DNA of 22,525 nucleotides from Bog-473 sp964457065 (GTDB lineage Bacteria > Actinomycetota > Acidimicrobiia > Acidimicrobiales > RAAP-2). The notes beneath the pieces were generated by a model that did not search any database, was not told where the DNA came from, and saw nothing but the letters and a program-made list of their open reading frames with translations. The stretch spans positions 1-22,525 of the forward strand of contig CAYWDQ010000044.1 of the NCBI GenBank assembly GCA_964457065.1, written 5' to 3'. Shown here piece after piece: positions 7,415 to 14,244 of this stretch (positions are counted from its first letter, which is position 1; each line of letters starts with the position of its first letter). Position numbers and translations under genes: made by a program.

Positions 7415-7426
7415 TGTTCATGAACA
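7415..7426. promoter_or_regulatory. 12-bp palindrome at the predicted transcription start
   Basis: TGTTCATGAACA is a perfect palindrome that shares the TGTTC/GAACA half-site with the inverted repeat upstream. It may be a second operator. Confidence 0.4.
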
Positions 7427-7446
7427 CGCACACGCAGGAGGTCGCC

Positions 7447-7920
7447 ATGACACCGGATCCCGCCCCCGAGCACCCGGCCGCCGCCCACTACAAGAAGCCC
7501 GACTGGTTCACCCGCAACGTCTTCAACCGGCTCCTCAGCGGCCTGACCCGCCTGGGTGTGAGTGTCCTGGGCTCCCGGGTGCTCGAGCACCGGGGACGCA
7601 GCACCGGCAAGCTGCACCACACGCCCGTGAACCTGCTCACGATCGAGGGGACCGAGTACCTCGTCTCCCCGCGGGGCGAGACCCAGTGGGTCCGCAACGT
7701 GCGGCAGGCCGGGGGACATCTGGTGCTGATCCTTGGCCGCCGGCGCCGGCTGTACACGGCGACGGAGGTCCCCGTGGCCGACAGCGTGCCCATCCTCCGT
7801 GCCTACCTGCGCCGCTGGAAGTTCGAGGTCGGGATGTTCTTCGACGGGGTCGCGCCGGACTCCACCGACGAGGAGTGGGCCGCGGTCGCCGCCCGCCACC
7901 CGGTCTTCGTGCTCAGCTGA
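7447..7920 (+). CDS. Deazaflavin (F420)-dependent nitroreductase-family protein
   Basis: A 157-residue protein of the DDN-like/F420H2-dependent reductase family (split beta-barrel), known in actinobacteria to reduce quinones or nitro compounds with reduced F420. Family marks are the RSTGKLHHTPVNLL block (residues ~52-66), EYLVSPRGETQWVRNVRQAGG (in pieces, residues ~73-93), and the closing R-hp-h-F pattern ending with a hydrophobic VFVLS. ATG 7447 is chosen because AGGAGG at 7436-7441 lies 5 bases upstream; ATG 7414 would overlap the promoter's -10 region. The gene is divergent from a TetR regulator that probably controls it, suggesting induction by a small toxic or redox-active molecule. No F420 biosynthesis gene is in the window. 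Confidence 0.88.
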   Translation: MTPDPAPEHPAAAHYKKPDWFTRNVFNRLLSGLTRLGVSVLGSRVLEHRGRSTGKLHHTPVNLLTIEGTEYLVSPRGETQWVRNVRQAGGHLVLILGRRRRLYTATEVPVADSVPILRAYLRRWKFEVGMFFDGVAPDSTDEEWAAVAARHPVFVLS

Positions 7921-7987
7921 GTCCGCGGTGGGCTGACGCGTCGCCACGGTCGTCAACGGCGGTGGCCGGCACGGCATCATGTTCGCA

Positions 7988-8098
7988 TGATCGATTCCCC
8001 CACCCCGGCCGCGCTCGGGCACCGCAACCTCGTCGCGTTCAACCGGGCCGTCACTCGCTGGGGCAGCCGGGGAGCACTCGAGGAGGAGAGCGGTGCGG
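7988..8098 (+). CDS. N-terminal fragment of a GNAT-type protein, cut by an assembly gap
   Basis: Thirty-seven codons from ATG 7988 encode ALGHRN-(L)-VAFNRAVTRWGSRGAL, nearly identical to residues 10-32 of the complete gene at 9267. The nucleotide match over about 64 bases (8009-8073 against 9291-9361) is very close. The reading frame then enters the 10-N gap at 8099, and no continuation is seen after it. This is either a true tandem paralogue truncated by misassembly or a decayed copy. The first nine residues differ from the complete gene, and so does the upstream sequence, so it is not a simple assembly echo. Confidence 0.6.
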
Positions 8099-8108
8099 NN
8101 NNNNNNNN
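8099..8108. other. Assembly gap, 10 N
   Basis: Ten unknown bases. The true size is not known, since the adjoining gene fragment breaks off here and is not resumed. Confidence 0.98.
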
Positions 8109-8292
8109 TCAGGACTTGTGATGACTCGTCTGGGGCGGGACGGGTGTTCGTCCGATGTATTTGAAGGTCATCAGACGACCTCAACCGCAGTAGCGGTCCT
8201 CAGCACCGCCTTGCAACCATGCGACCCTTCCTCGACATCGACATTGCGACGTGTCGCCTTTCTTCGAATGGAAGCGGTCCGGTGTGGTTGCC
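8109..8292. other. Non-coding or unassigned segment after the gap
   Basis: About 184 bases with less GC bias than the rest of the window. No convincing gene is visible. The frame of the downstream protein has a stop at 8191. A small inverted repeat (GGTC/GACC around 8167-8180) is the only structure seen. Confidence 0.4.
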
Positions 8293-9195
8293 ATGAGCCC
8301 GCCAGACACTTCGGGCATTCATGAGAATGGGTGCTCCTCGGACGAGGACCTGCCGGCTTCCTCGATGTGCGTCAACGGACACGACATGCACATGGAGTTC
8401 AAGTTCTGCCCCGAGTGCGGTGCCCGACCCATAGAGCGAGAGTTCGGAGCCGCGAGTCGTGAAGGATCCATGTCGGACACCGGCCACAGCTCGTTACAGC
8501 CGGTCGCAGTCGATCAATGGGGTCCTCTCAACCGTCCCTATCTGGAGGCATGCGTGCCCGCTCTGGCTCGCCTGAGCCTCGACAACATGCGGAGCAACCG
8601 TCAAGGGATGGCCGAGGATGGCCGTCAGCTTCTGAAGATCGCGGAGAACGTCGAGAATTTCGTCCCGCCGCCTGATGACCCACAGATCGCAGCGGCAGCA
8701 GAGCTCTCGAATCGATTGCTGAAGGAGGTCGCGCGGGTATGCATCGATCAGGTGACACGGCCTGATGCCAAGCTGCTACGGAATCTCTTGGAGCAACACA
8801 CCGCGCAACTCAGCGTCCTCTACGGACTCGTCCAGAAATGGAATCGAGCTCGCTCGTCGACCTTGGGGGAGGACTCCGCCGCACCTTCTCTGAGGGTTGA
8901 GCCGGCTCTCCCCGGTTCCGATGTCGTTCCGGAGCCAGAGCTCATCGCCGAACAGGTGCACGTTGCCAACTCTGCTGCGCAGACGAACACTCCTCCGACC
9001 CCGCGGCCCACGATGAAGGGTGGAGTGGTTGTCATCGGAGGTCAACCGGTGTGTTCGAGTTGTGGAGGCACTGTTTTCGTCCCACGACGCAAGACGTGTA
9101 CGAAACTGGTATTCGGGCTGGTCTCGCTCGTCGGGAGGCCCCAACACATTGAATGTGTTGCATGCGGGCGCCTCTACAAGCGACCAAATCGTTAG
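8293..9195 (+). CDS. Double zinc-ribbon protein of unknown function
   Basis: A 300-residue protein with a zinc-binding motif at each end. The N-terminal motif is C26-x3-H30 ... C39-x2-C42 (CVNGH and FCPECG), and the C-terminal one is C254-x2-C257 ... C288-x2-C291 (CSSCGG and CVACGR). Between them residues ~75-190 are predicted helical (LARLSLDNMRSNRQGMAEDGRQ, LSNRLLKEVARVC), and residues ~195-245 are a Pro/Glu-rich linker. A short hydrophobic stretch LVFGLVSLV sits inside the second ribbon. ATG 8293 is preferred over GTG 8251; neither has a good ribosome binding site. Codon choice has noticeably more A and T at third positions than in neighbouring genes, which suggests recent acquisition. I do not recognise the family. 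A role in nucleic-acid or protein binding is only suggested by the ribbons. Confidence 0.75.
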   Translation: MSPPDTSGIHENGCSSDEDLPASSMCVNGHDMHMEFKFCPECGARPIEREFGAASREGSMSDTGHSSLQPVAVDQWGPLNRPYLEACVPALARLSLDNMRSNRQGMAEDGRQLLKIAENVENFVPPPDDPQIAAAAELSNRLLKEVARVCIDQVTRPDAKLLRNLLEQHTAQLSVLYGLVQKWNRARSSTLGEDSAAPSLRVEPALPGSDVVPEPELIAEQVHVANSAAQTNTPPTPRPTMKGGVVVIGGQPVCSSCGGTVFVPRRKTCTKLVFGLVSLVGRPQHIECVACGRLYKRPNR

Positions 9196-9266
9196 GGCAG
9201 TTCGATCGAAAGGCTGTGACAGGGAAAAGACACCACTCCGCTGACCTCAGGCGCCAAGATGGCCGT

Positions 9267-10079
9267 ATGGCCCGATTCCTGCTTCAGGGCACACTCGGGC
9301 ATCGCAACCTCATCGCGTTCAACCGGGCCGTCACGCGCTGGGGCAGCCGGGGGGCGCTCGATGAAGGGGGCGGGGCGGTCCTGTGCGCAGGCGGGACATG
9401 GATCCCGGTCGTGGCCAACTGTGCGTTCCGCAGCGACGATGCCCTCGGCGGCGGCGAGCTCATCGCCCGCGCCGAGACGTTCTTCGGCAGCCTGGCCCGC
9501 GGGTTCTCCGTCAAGGTCCGCGACACCGGGGAGGACGACGACCTGCGCCGGGCGTGCGAGGCGGCGGGCATGGAGCGCTTCGGCATCCCGGTGCCCGAGA
9601 TGATCCTCGAGGGCCCGCTCCGCGAGCCCCCGGTCGACGACGGCCTCGCGCTGCGCATGGTGGACGACGAGGCCGGCGTCAGTGACTTCATCGCCGTCAA
9701 CGCCGAGGCCTACGGCACCTACGGCATGCCGACCGAGGTGCTCTCCGACCTCTTCGACGAGCCGGCCCGGCTGCTGGACGATCCCGGCGCGCACATCGTG
9801 GTGGTCTCCCGCGCCGGCGCGCCCGTCGCCACGGCCATGACCTACGAGAGCGACGGCGTCGCCAGCCTGCAGTGGGTGGGCACCGTCCCCTCGGCGCGCA
9901 CGGCCGGGCTGGGCGCCGTCGTCACGATCAGGGCGACCAACGTGGCCTTCGAGCACGGTGCGTCCTCGTGCACGCTGCAGGCGTCGCCCATGGGCGAGCC
10001 GCTCTACCGCCGGCTCGGCTACGAGACCATCTACCGCTATGGGGAGTTCGTCCGCTGGCCCACGCCGCCGGCGCACTGA
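9267..10079 (+). CDS. GNAT-family N-acetyltransferase-like protein
   Basis: A 270-residue protein whose C-terminal half (residues ~130-265) has the GNAT fold. The acetyl-CoA-binding segment is VGTVPSARTAGLGAVVTIRAT (residues ~204-224, a variant of the R/Q-x-x-G-x-G/A motif), followed by the QASPMGEPLYRRLGYETIYRYGEF tail in which the L-YRRLGY element is typical. The N-terminal half (residues 1-125) is a family-specific extension seen in actinobacterial two-part GNAT proteins. ATG 9267 is chosen because the conserved region shared with the 7988 fragment begins just after it; the frame extends upstream to 9153 through unrelated low-GC sequence. The acceptor substrate is unknown. GC-biased codon use returns at this gene. 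Confidence 0.85.
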   Translation: MARFLLQGTLGHRNLIAFNRAVTRWGSRGALDEGGGAVLCAGGTWIPVVANCAFRSDDALGGGELIARAETFFGSLARGFSVKVRDTGEDDDLRRACEAAGMERFGIPVPEMILEGPLREPPVDDGLALRMVDDEAGVSDFIAVNAEAYGTYGMPTEVLSDLFDEPARLLDDPGAHIVVVSRAGAPVATAMTYESDGVASLQWVGTVPSARTAGLGAVVTIRATNVAFEHGASSCTLQASPMGEPLYRRLGYETIYRYGEFVRWPTPPAH

Positions 10080-10097
10080 TCCCCTGCGGCCGGCGGG

Positions 10098-10604
10098 TCA
10101 GTACCCGAGCGCCCCGCGGGCGTAGGCGGCCTGCCCGACGTGCTGCAGGCAGTCGTCGGCGACGCTCACCAGGCGCACCCCCAGGGTGACCGGGGGATTC
10201 CAGCGCCGGTCGACCACGCGGTCGAGGTCGGCGGGGTCGAGGCCCTCGAGCATGCTCCTCGTCCGGGCATCCACCTCGGCGAGGTAGCCCACGAGCGCGG
10301 CGGGGCCGTCGGGCTGCACGGCGTGCACCTCCTCCGTGCTGTGCCCGTACCCGGTGTTGGACGGGTCGGGCGTGAGCCCGAAGCGCCGCGCCCAGTCGCC
10401 GCCGGCCCAGATCTGCTCGGCGCCCAGGAGCTCGGCGACGTGGTGGTCCTGGACGCGGGTCAGGTGCCAGACCAGCCACCCGATGGTGTTCGCACCGGGC
10501 GCCGGTGCCCGGCACAACTGCTCGGTGTCGAGCCCGTCGACCGCGTCGGCGGCCAGGGGCGGGATGCGACCGTAGAACTCGAGCAACAGCGACGAGGTGT
10601 CCAT
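10098..10604 (-). CDS. DinB-superfamily (DUF664-type) protein
   Basis: A 168-residue four-helix-bundle protein of the DinB superfamily, which includes mycothiol- and bacillithiol-dependent enzymes. Candidate metal ligands are the histidines in WHLTRVQDHH (residues ~46-55) and the C-terminal DCLQHVGQAAY (residues ~150-160), the spacing expected for this family. The tryptophan-rich IWAGGDWARRFGL segment and HSTEEV are typical of DUF664 members. ATG 10604 is chosen because TAGAGT lies exactly 7 bases upstream, a leaderless-type start; GTG 10613 would begin inside that box. The gene lies tail-to-tail with the GNAT gene (18 bases between stops). Thiol-dependent transfer or detoxification is a family-level inference. 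Confidence 0.85.
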   Translation of the reverse strand: MDTSSLLLEFYGRIPPLAADAVDGLDTEQLCRAPAPGANTIGWLVWHLTRVQDHHVAELLGAEQIWAGGDWARRFGLTPDPSNTGYGHSTEEVHAVQPDGPAALVGYLAEVDARTRSMLEGLDPADLDRVVDRRWNPPVTLGVRLVSVADDCLQHVGQAAYARGALGY

Positions 10605-10611
10605 GGGTTGC

Positions 10612-10617
10612 ACTCTA
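10612..10617 (-). promoter_or_regulatory. Leaderless-type -10 box of the DinB-like gene
   Basis: TAGAGT on the minus strand, then 7 bases, then ATG. No clear -35 box is seen. The upstream gene's stop (10633) is only 29 bases from the start codon, so read-through expression is also possible. Confidence 0.4.
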
Positions 10618-10632
10618 GGAGCGGTCCGGGGA

Positions 10633-11421
10633 TCAGGTACCGCCGGCGATCTCTGCCTCGGGCGACTGGATGTCGTAGCGGGCCCTGGCGGTGTAGGCCA
10701 CCAGGAGCGCGACGATGCAGGTCATGACGAGCGCAGTCTGCCAGTCGCCGAAGTTGGCGCCGCTGAGGCTGTGGCTCTTGCTGAAGTAGTCAGCGAACGA
10801 CGCTCCGATGGGTCGGGTGATGACGTAGGCGAACCAGAAGGAGAAGATGCTGTTCCAGTTGAGGAACTTCCACCCGGCCCACGGGATCAGGATCACGCCG
10901 CAGAAGAGCAGGGCGGAGGCGAGGTAGCCCAGGCCGAGCGTCGTGGCGGCGAAGTCGCCCACCGCTGTTCCGAGGGCGAAGGTGGCGAAGACCACCGACC
11001 AGTAGAACTTCTCGCGCCGGCTGGTCGTGATGCTGTGGATGTCGAGCGTGTGCTCGCTGCGGTTCCACAGATAGAACACCGCGGCGAGCACCAGGAGCCA
11101 GAACAGCGAGGTCACGGCATAGGGCATGCCGAAGACGAGATGCATCGTGTCGGAGACGCCCGTCCCGGCCGTCGCGATCGCCAGCGCGAGGAACCAGTAC
11201 GGAAGGGCGGAGTACCGGCGCGACGCGAACTGCAGGACCAGCGCGACGCAAAAGAAGGACACCTCGACGACGACGCCGAGCTCCTTGTTGGACACGAACA
11301 TGTCGGAGATGGCCTCGCCGGCCGCAGTCGTCGAGATCTTGATCACCCAGAAGAGGGCGGTGACCTCGGGCACCTTCGCGGCCAGCGGCTGCTGGTTGAA
11401 CACCCGGAATAGTGAGCGCAC
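10633..11421 (-). CDS. COG4705-type integral membrane protein
   Basis: A multi-pass membrane protein of 262 residues resembling the uncharacterised COG4705 family. The family signature KVPEVTALFWVIKISTTAAGE-ISD starts near residue 15, and a second related block (GTAVGDFAATTLGLGYL) occurs near residue 165, so the protein looks like an internal duplication. About seven or eight hydrophobic segments are visible. Conserved acidic residues in the membrane (GEAISD, AVGD) hint at ion or metal transport, but no function is established. GTG 11421 is preferred because AAGGAG (11433-11438, minus strand) precedes it by 11 bases and it begins close to the conserved domain. ATG 11538 would add 39 unconserved residues. 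Confidence 0.75.
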   Translation of the reverse strand: MRSLFRVFNQQPLAAKVPEVTALFWVIKISTTAAGEAISDMFVSNKELGVVVEVSFFCVALVLQFASRRYSALPYWFLALAIATAGTGVSDTMHLVFGMPYAVTSLFWLLVLAAVFYLWNRSEHTLDIHSITTSRREKFYWSVVFATFALGTAVGDFAATTLGLGYLASALLFCGVILIPWAGWKFLNWNSIFSFWFAYVITRPIGASFADYFSKSHSLSGANFGDWQTALVMTCIVALLVAYTARARYDIQSPEAEIAGGT

Positions 11422-11432
11422 GCTGGTGGGGT

Positions 11433-11547
11433 CTCCTTGAGTCGCTGCGTCGTGGAGCACGAAGGGCGGCTCGCCTTCGGGCGCCGCCACCGGCAATGCT
11501 AACGCCGCGCCCGCGCCGCGCACGGACCGCCAGCACATCCCATCGTA
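11433..11547 (-). promoter_or_regulatory. Possible promoter and leader of the COG4705-type gene
   Basis: TACGAT (minus strand, 11542-11547) may be a -10 box. The AAGGAG ribosome binding site is at 11433-11438. Together they imply a leader of about 110 bases if GTG 11421 is the start. No clear -35 box is seen. Confidence 0.3.
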
Positions 11548-11578
11548 CCTGCTGGGTGGCTCTTTTTGGCCTCCGCAT

Positions 11579-11599
11579 CCGACCTGAGGATGAGGTCGG
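11579..11599 (-). terminator. Hairpin terminator downstream of the oxidoreductase gene
   Basis: CCGACCT (11579-11585) pairs perfectly with AGGTCGG (11593-11599) around a 7-base loop, 13 bases after the stop of the Gfo/Idh/MocA gene. No T-run follows on the minus strand. Confidence 0.45.
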
Positions 11600-11611
11600 G
11601 GGGCGGCGATT

Positions 11612-12694
11612 TCATCCTTTGTGCGGCGGGGCGTCGCCCAGGGAGACCGGCGCTCCCCCGCCGGCGGCCGAGCGGTAGGCCGCGTCCACCAGACGGTGTG
11701 CCGAGAGCGCGACGTCGAGGCCCGGCTCGGGCGCGCCCCCTCCGGTCACGGCGTCGACGAAGGCCCGGTCCGCCTCCACGTACGCCCGCACGGCCAGGCC
11801 CACCTCGTCGTCCGCCAGCGGCAACGTGTCGACCCACCCGGGTGACGGGCACGCCCGCGCCTCGATACCGCCACTGGTCTGCACGTGCAGCGGGCCGCGG
11901 AACTCGTCGTCGAGCCACACCATGCCCTCACGGCAGAACACCTCGACCCGACGCGTCGAGCCCCGGCTCAAGATGTCGTGCCAGACGCTGGTGAGGTGCG
12001 CCTCGAGGCCCGAGGCGAAGGAGAGGGAGACCGTCGCCATGTCCTCGATCCCCTCGTGTCCCGCGTGGTTCGCCGTCCGGGCCGCCACCTGGTCCACCTC
12101 CCCGAAGCAGAAGCGCAGGATGTCGACGTCGTGGATGGAGTGCTCAATGAGGCACCCTCCGCCCGCCTGCGCCACGTCGGCCCGCCACTGCGACGCGTAC
12201 GTCCCCTGAATGGGGAAGTACTGGTCGTCGCGGAAGACGGCCGCCATCGGCGCTCCCAGCGTCCCCCCCTGCACCAGGTCGCGCAGCGCCCGGAAGACGG
12301 GAGCGCTGCGCAGGACGAGACCGCACTGGCTCGGCACCCCGGACGCGGCCACCGCAGCGACGAGCGCAGTCGCCCCGGCCAGGTCCCGGTCCAGGGGCTT
12401 CTCGCAGAAGACGGCCCGGCCGGCGGCCAGAGCCTCGTCCACCGCACCGCGGTGCGCACCCGTCGGCGTGCAGACCCAGACGACGTCACAGCGTTGCGCC
12501 ACCTCGCCCGGGCTCCCGACGACCGCCGCGCCGTCGGCTCCCACCACGTCAGCGAAGCCGCGGGCGCGCCGCTGGCGCGGGTCGTGGACGGCCACGATCG
12601 ACGCGTCGATCACCCCTCCGTCGATCATCGCCTTGAGGCCGAGCCCGTGCGCCCAGGCGATGAGCCCCGACCCGACGAACCCGATACGCAGCAT
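11612..12694 (-). CDS. Gfo/Idh/MocA-family NAD(P)-dependent oxidoreductase
   Basis: A 360-residue sugar- or polyol-type dehydrogenase. The N-terminal Rossmann domain (residues 1-~125) has the GFVGSGLIAWAHG glycine motif at residues 5-17 and the diagnostic CEKPLDRDLAGA motif near residues 94-106. The C-terminal domain contains GGGCLIEHSIHDVDILRFCFG (in pieces, near residues 175-195), where the histidine in H-xx-D is a likely catalytic residue. ATG 12694 is chosen because TAGTCT sits exactly 7 bases upstream with a CTGACG box 17 bases further, a leaderless promoter. Earlier in-frame starts overlap the ACT gene. It may have its own promoter despite lying 40 bases after the ACT gene. The substrate cannot be assigned. 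Confidence 0.92.
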   Translation of the reverse strand: MLRIGFVGSGLIAWAHGLGLKAMIDGGVIDASIVAVHDPRQRRARGFADVVGADGAAVVGSPGEVAQRCDVVWVCTPTGAHRGAVDEALAAGRAVFCEKPLDRDLAGATALVAAVAASGVPSQCGLVLRSAPVFRALRDLVQGGTLGAPMAAVFRDDQYFPIQGTYASQWRADVAQAGGGCLIEHSIHDVDILRFCFGEVDQVAARTANHAGHEGIEDMATVSLSFASGLEAHLTSVWHDILSRGSTRRVEVFCREGMVWLDDEFRGPLHVQTSGGIEARACPSPGWVDTLPLADDEVGLAVRAYVEADRAFVDAVTGGGAPEPGLDVALSAHRLVDAAYRSAAGGGAPVSLGDAPPHKG

Positions 12695-12701
12695 GCCCGG
12701 G

Positions 12702-12730
12702 AGACTAGGCTTCCCGATCGGGTCCGTCAG
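12702..12730 (-). promoter_or_regulatory. Leaderless-type promoter of the oxidoreductase gene
   Basis: On the minus strand, CTGACG (12725-12730), 17-base spacer, TAGTCT (12702-12707), then 7 bases to ATG 12694. Confidence 0.5.
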
Positions 12731-12734
12731 TTCC

Positions 12735-13391
12735 TCAGCCGGCACCCTCGCGGCTGCCCAGCGCGCCGATGAAGCGGGCCGCCACCATGACCAGCATGGC
12801 GATCTCGTGACGCTCCCGGCGCCTGATGGGGACGGGCCGGCCGCCGCACACCGTCAACCCCGTGCCGGGTGCGGGCTCGACGAAGACGCCGGAGCCCGTG
12901 GTGTCGTTCGCCGGATCGGCGCCGCTGCGCGAGCCCTCGGCGAACGCGGCCACCCACTGCACCGCGGGCGCGTCCCCGTGCACCTCCGCGAACCCTTCGA
13001 GCGCGTCGTCGGCCAGGGCCAGCCAGGACAGGTCGAACAGCGACATGAGGTGCCCGGTCAGCGCGTCCATCGCCGCCGTGGGCGCTGCGGCCCCCAGGAT
13101 GCCGGCCGCGGCGGCGAGGACGGTGGCCTCGCGGTCGGGCGCCTCCGTGGAGAGCTCGGTGACCTCCTCGACGCCGGCTCCCGGGACGTTGCGGACGCCC
13201 CGGCACACGGCATCGACCGCACCGGGTTCGTCGGGCAGCTCCACGACGAGCTCGTCGATGGCCACCCCCGCCTCCCGTTCGAGCACCTCGAGCCCGACGA
13301 CGTTGCCCTCGGCGGCACCGATCTCGGCCGCCACGGCGCCCAGGACGCCGGGGGCATCGGGCAGCCAGATCCGCATCCGGGTCAGCAGCAC
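12735..13391 (-). CDS. ACT-domain protein
   Basis: A 218-residue protein whose first ~70 residues are an ACT domain (RIWLPDAPGVLGAVAAEIGAAEGNV split over residues 7-31, then EVLEREAGVAIDELVVELPDE). This is a small-molecule-binding regulatory fold usually sensing amino acids. The remaining ~145 residues are not recognised; they include LTVCGGRPVPIRRRERHE near the end and look like a GAF-like alpha/beta sensor domain, but this is tentative. GTG 13391 is chosen for the GGAG just upstream and because the ACT strand begins a few residues later. The gene starts 10 bases after the transglutaminase stop and is probably in the same operon, suggesting amino-acid sensing linked to the peptide-modifying cluster. 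Confidence 0.8.
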   Translation of the reverse strand: MLLTRMRIWLPDAPGVLGAVAAEIGAAEGNVVGLEVLEREAGVAIDELVVELPDEPGAVDAVCRGVRNVPGAGVEEVTELSTEAPDREATVLAAAAGILGAAAPTAAMDALTGHLMSLFDLSWLALADDALEGFAEVHGDAPAVQWVAAFAEGSRSGADPANDTTGSGVFVEPAPGTGLTVCGGRPVPIRRRERHEIAMLVMVAARFIGALGSREGAG

Positions 13392-13401
13392 GGAGCTCCG
13401 C

Positions 13402-14244
13402 TCAGTGCGTCCTCGTCATACGCACGACCACCCGCATGGTGTTCTCGGCGTTGCCGGCGTAGACGCCCTTGACCGGTGGCACGTCGGCGTAGTCGCGGCC
13501 GCGACCGACGGCGACGTGGCGCTCCCCCACCGGGCAGTCGTTGGTCACGTCGTAGCCCCACCACCGCCCGGTCCACAGCTCCACCCAGGCGTGGCTCTCC
13601 CCGGTGACCTCCTCCCCGATGGTGGCGTCCTCCTCGGGGTGGAAGTAGCCCGAGACGTAGCGGGCCGGCAGCCCGACCGACCGGGCCAGGGCCAGGGCGA
13701 GGTGCGCGAAGTCCTGGCACACGCCGGCGCCGTCGGCGTAGGCCTCGTTGGCCGAGGTGTGCACGGAGGTCACGCCGCGCATGTAGCGCAGCGACTCGTG
13801 CGAGGTGGCGATGATGCGGCGGGCCGTCTGGAGCGGGCGGGGGGCCCGCAGGCTCGACGCGATCTCGGACAGCTCGTGTCCCGGCGTCGTGTACAGGTTG
13901 TGCGAAATGTGGTCGGCCATGGTCAGCGACGCATCGGCGACGTCGTTCCACGTGCAATCCTCGGGCTCGTCGGCCTGCTGGGTGTCGACGAGCGAGTTGC
14001 CGGTGATGGACAGCAGCTCGTGCCCGCGGTCGACGTTGAACGCCACCACGTGGGTCCCCCAGTAGTCGACGTAGGAGTACTGCGGCGCCGGCGGCTGCGT
14101 GACCACCCGCGTCTCGAGCGCGGTCTGGCGGAACTCGGTCCGGGGGGTCAGGCGCAGCTCGTTGTACGAGGCTCGCGCCGGGCCGTCGTAGTCGAAGCGG
14201 GTCTCGTGGGCAACCCGGAGCCGCCACCCGTCGGCACGGCTCAC
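13402..14244 (-). CDS. Transglutaminase-like domain protein
   Basis: A 280-residue cytosolic protein with a bacterial transglutaminase N-terminal domain (residues ~5-80, beginning LRVAHETRFDYDGPARASYNELRL in pieces) and a papain-like core. The catalytic triad is visible: Cys in GAGVCQDFAH (near residue 170), His in ESHAWVEL (near residue 218), and Asp in YDVTND (near residue 232). The GTG start at 14244 overlaps the stop of the alpha-E gene (GTGA). In many bacteria this protein is encoded with circularly permuted ATP-grasp and alpha-E genes. The known proposal for such clusters is synthesis and cleavage of isopeptide or peptide tags. It probably acts as a peptidase or amidase rather than a true cross-linking enzyme. 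Confidence 0.93.
   Translation of the reverse strand: MSRADGWRLRVAHETRFDYDGPARASYNELRLTPRTEFRQTALETRVVTQPPAPQYSYVDYWGTHVVAFNVDRGHELLSITGNSLVDTQQADEPEDCTWNDVADASLTMADHISHNLYTTPGHELSEIASSLRAPRPLQTARRIIATSHESLRYMRGVTSVHTSANEAYADGAGVCQDFAHLALALARSVGLPARYVSGYFHPEEDATIGEEVTGESHAWVELWTGRWWGYDVTNDCPVGERHVAVGRGRDYADVPPVKGVYAGNAENTMRVVVRMTRTH

Noticed and set aside
9153..9266. N-terminal extension of the GNAT protein from 9153
   Set aside because: It overlaps the end of the zinc-ribbon gene in another frame and the conserved region starts after ATG 9267.
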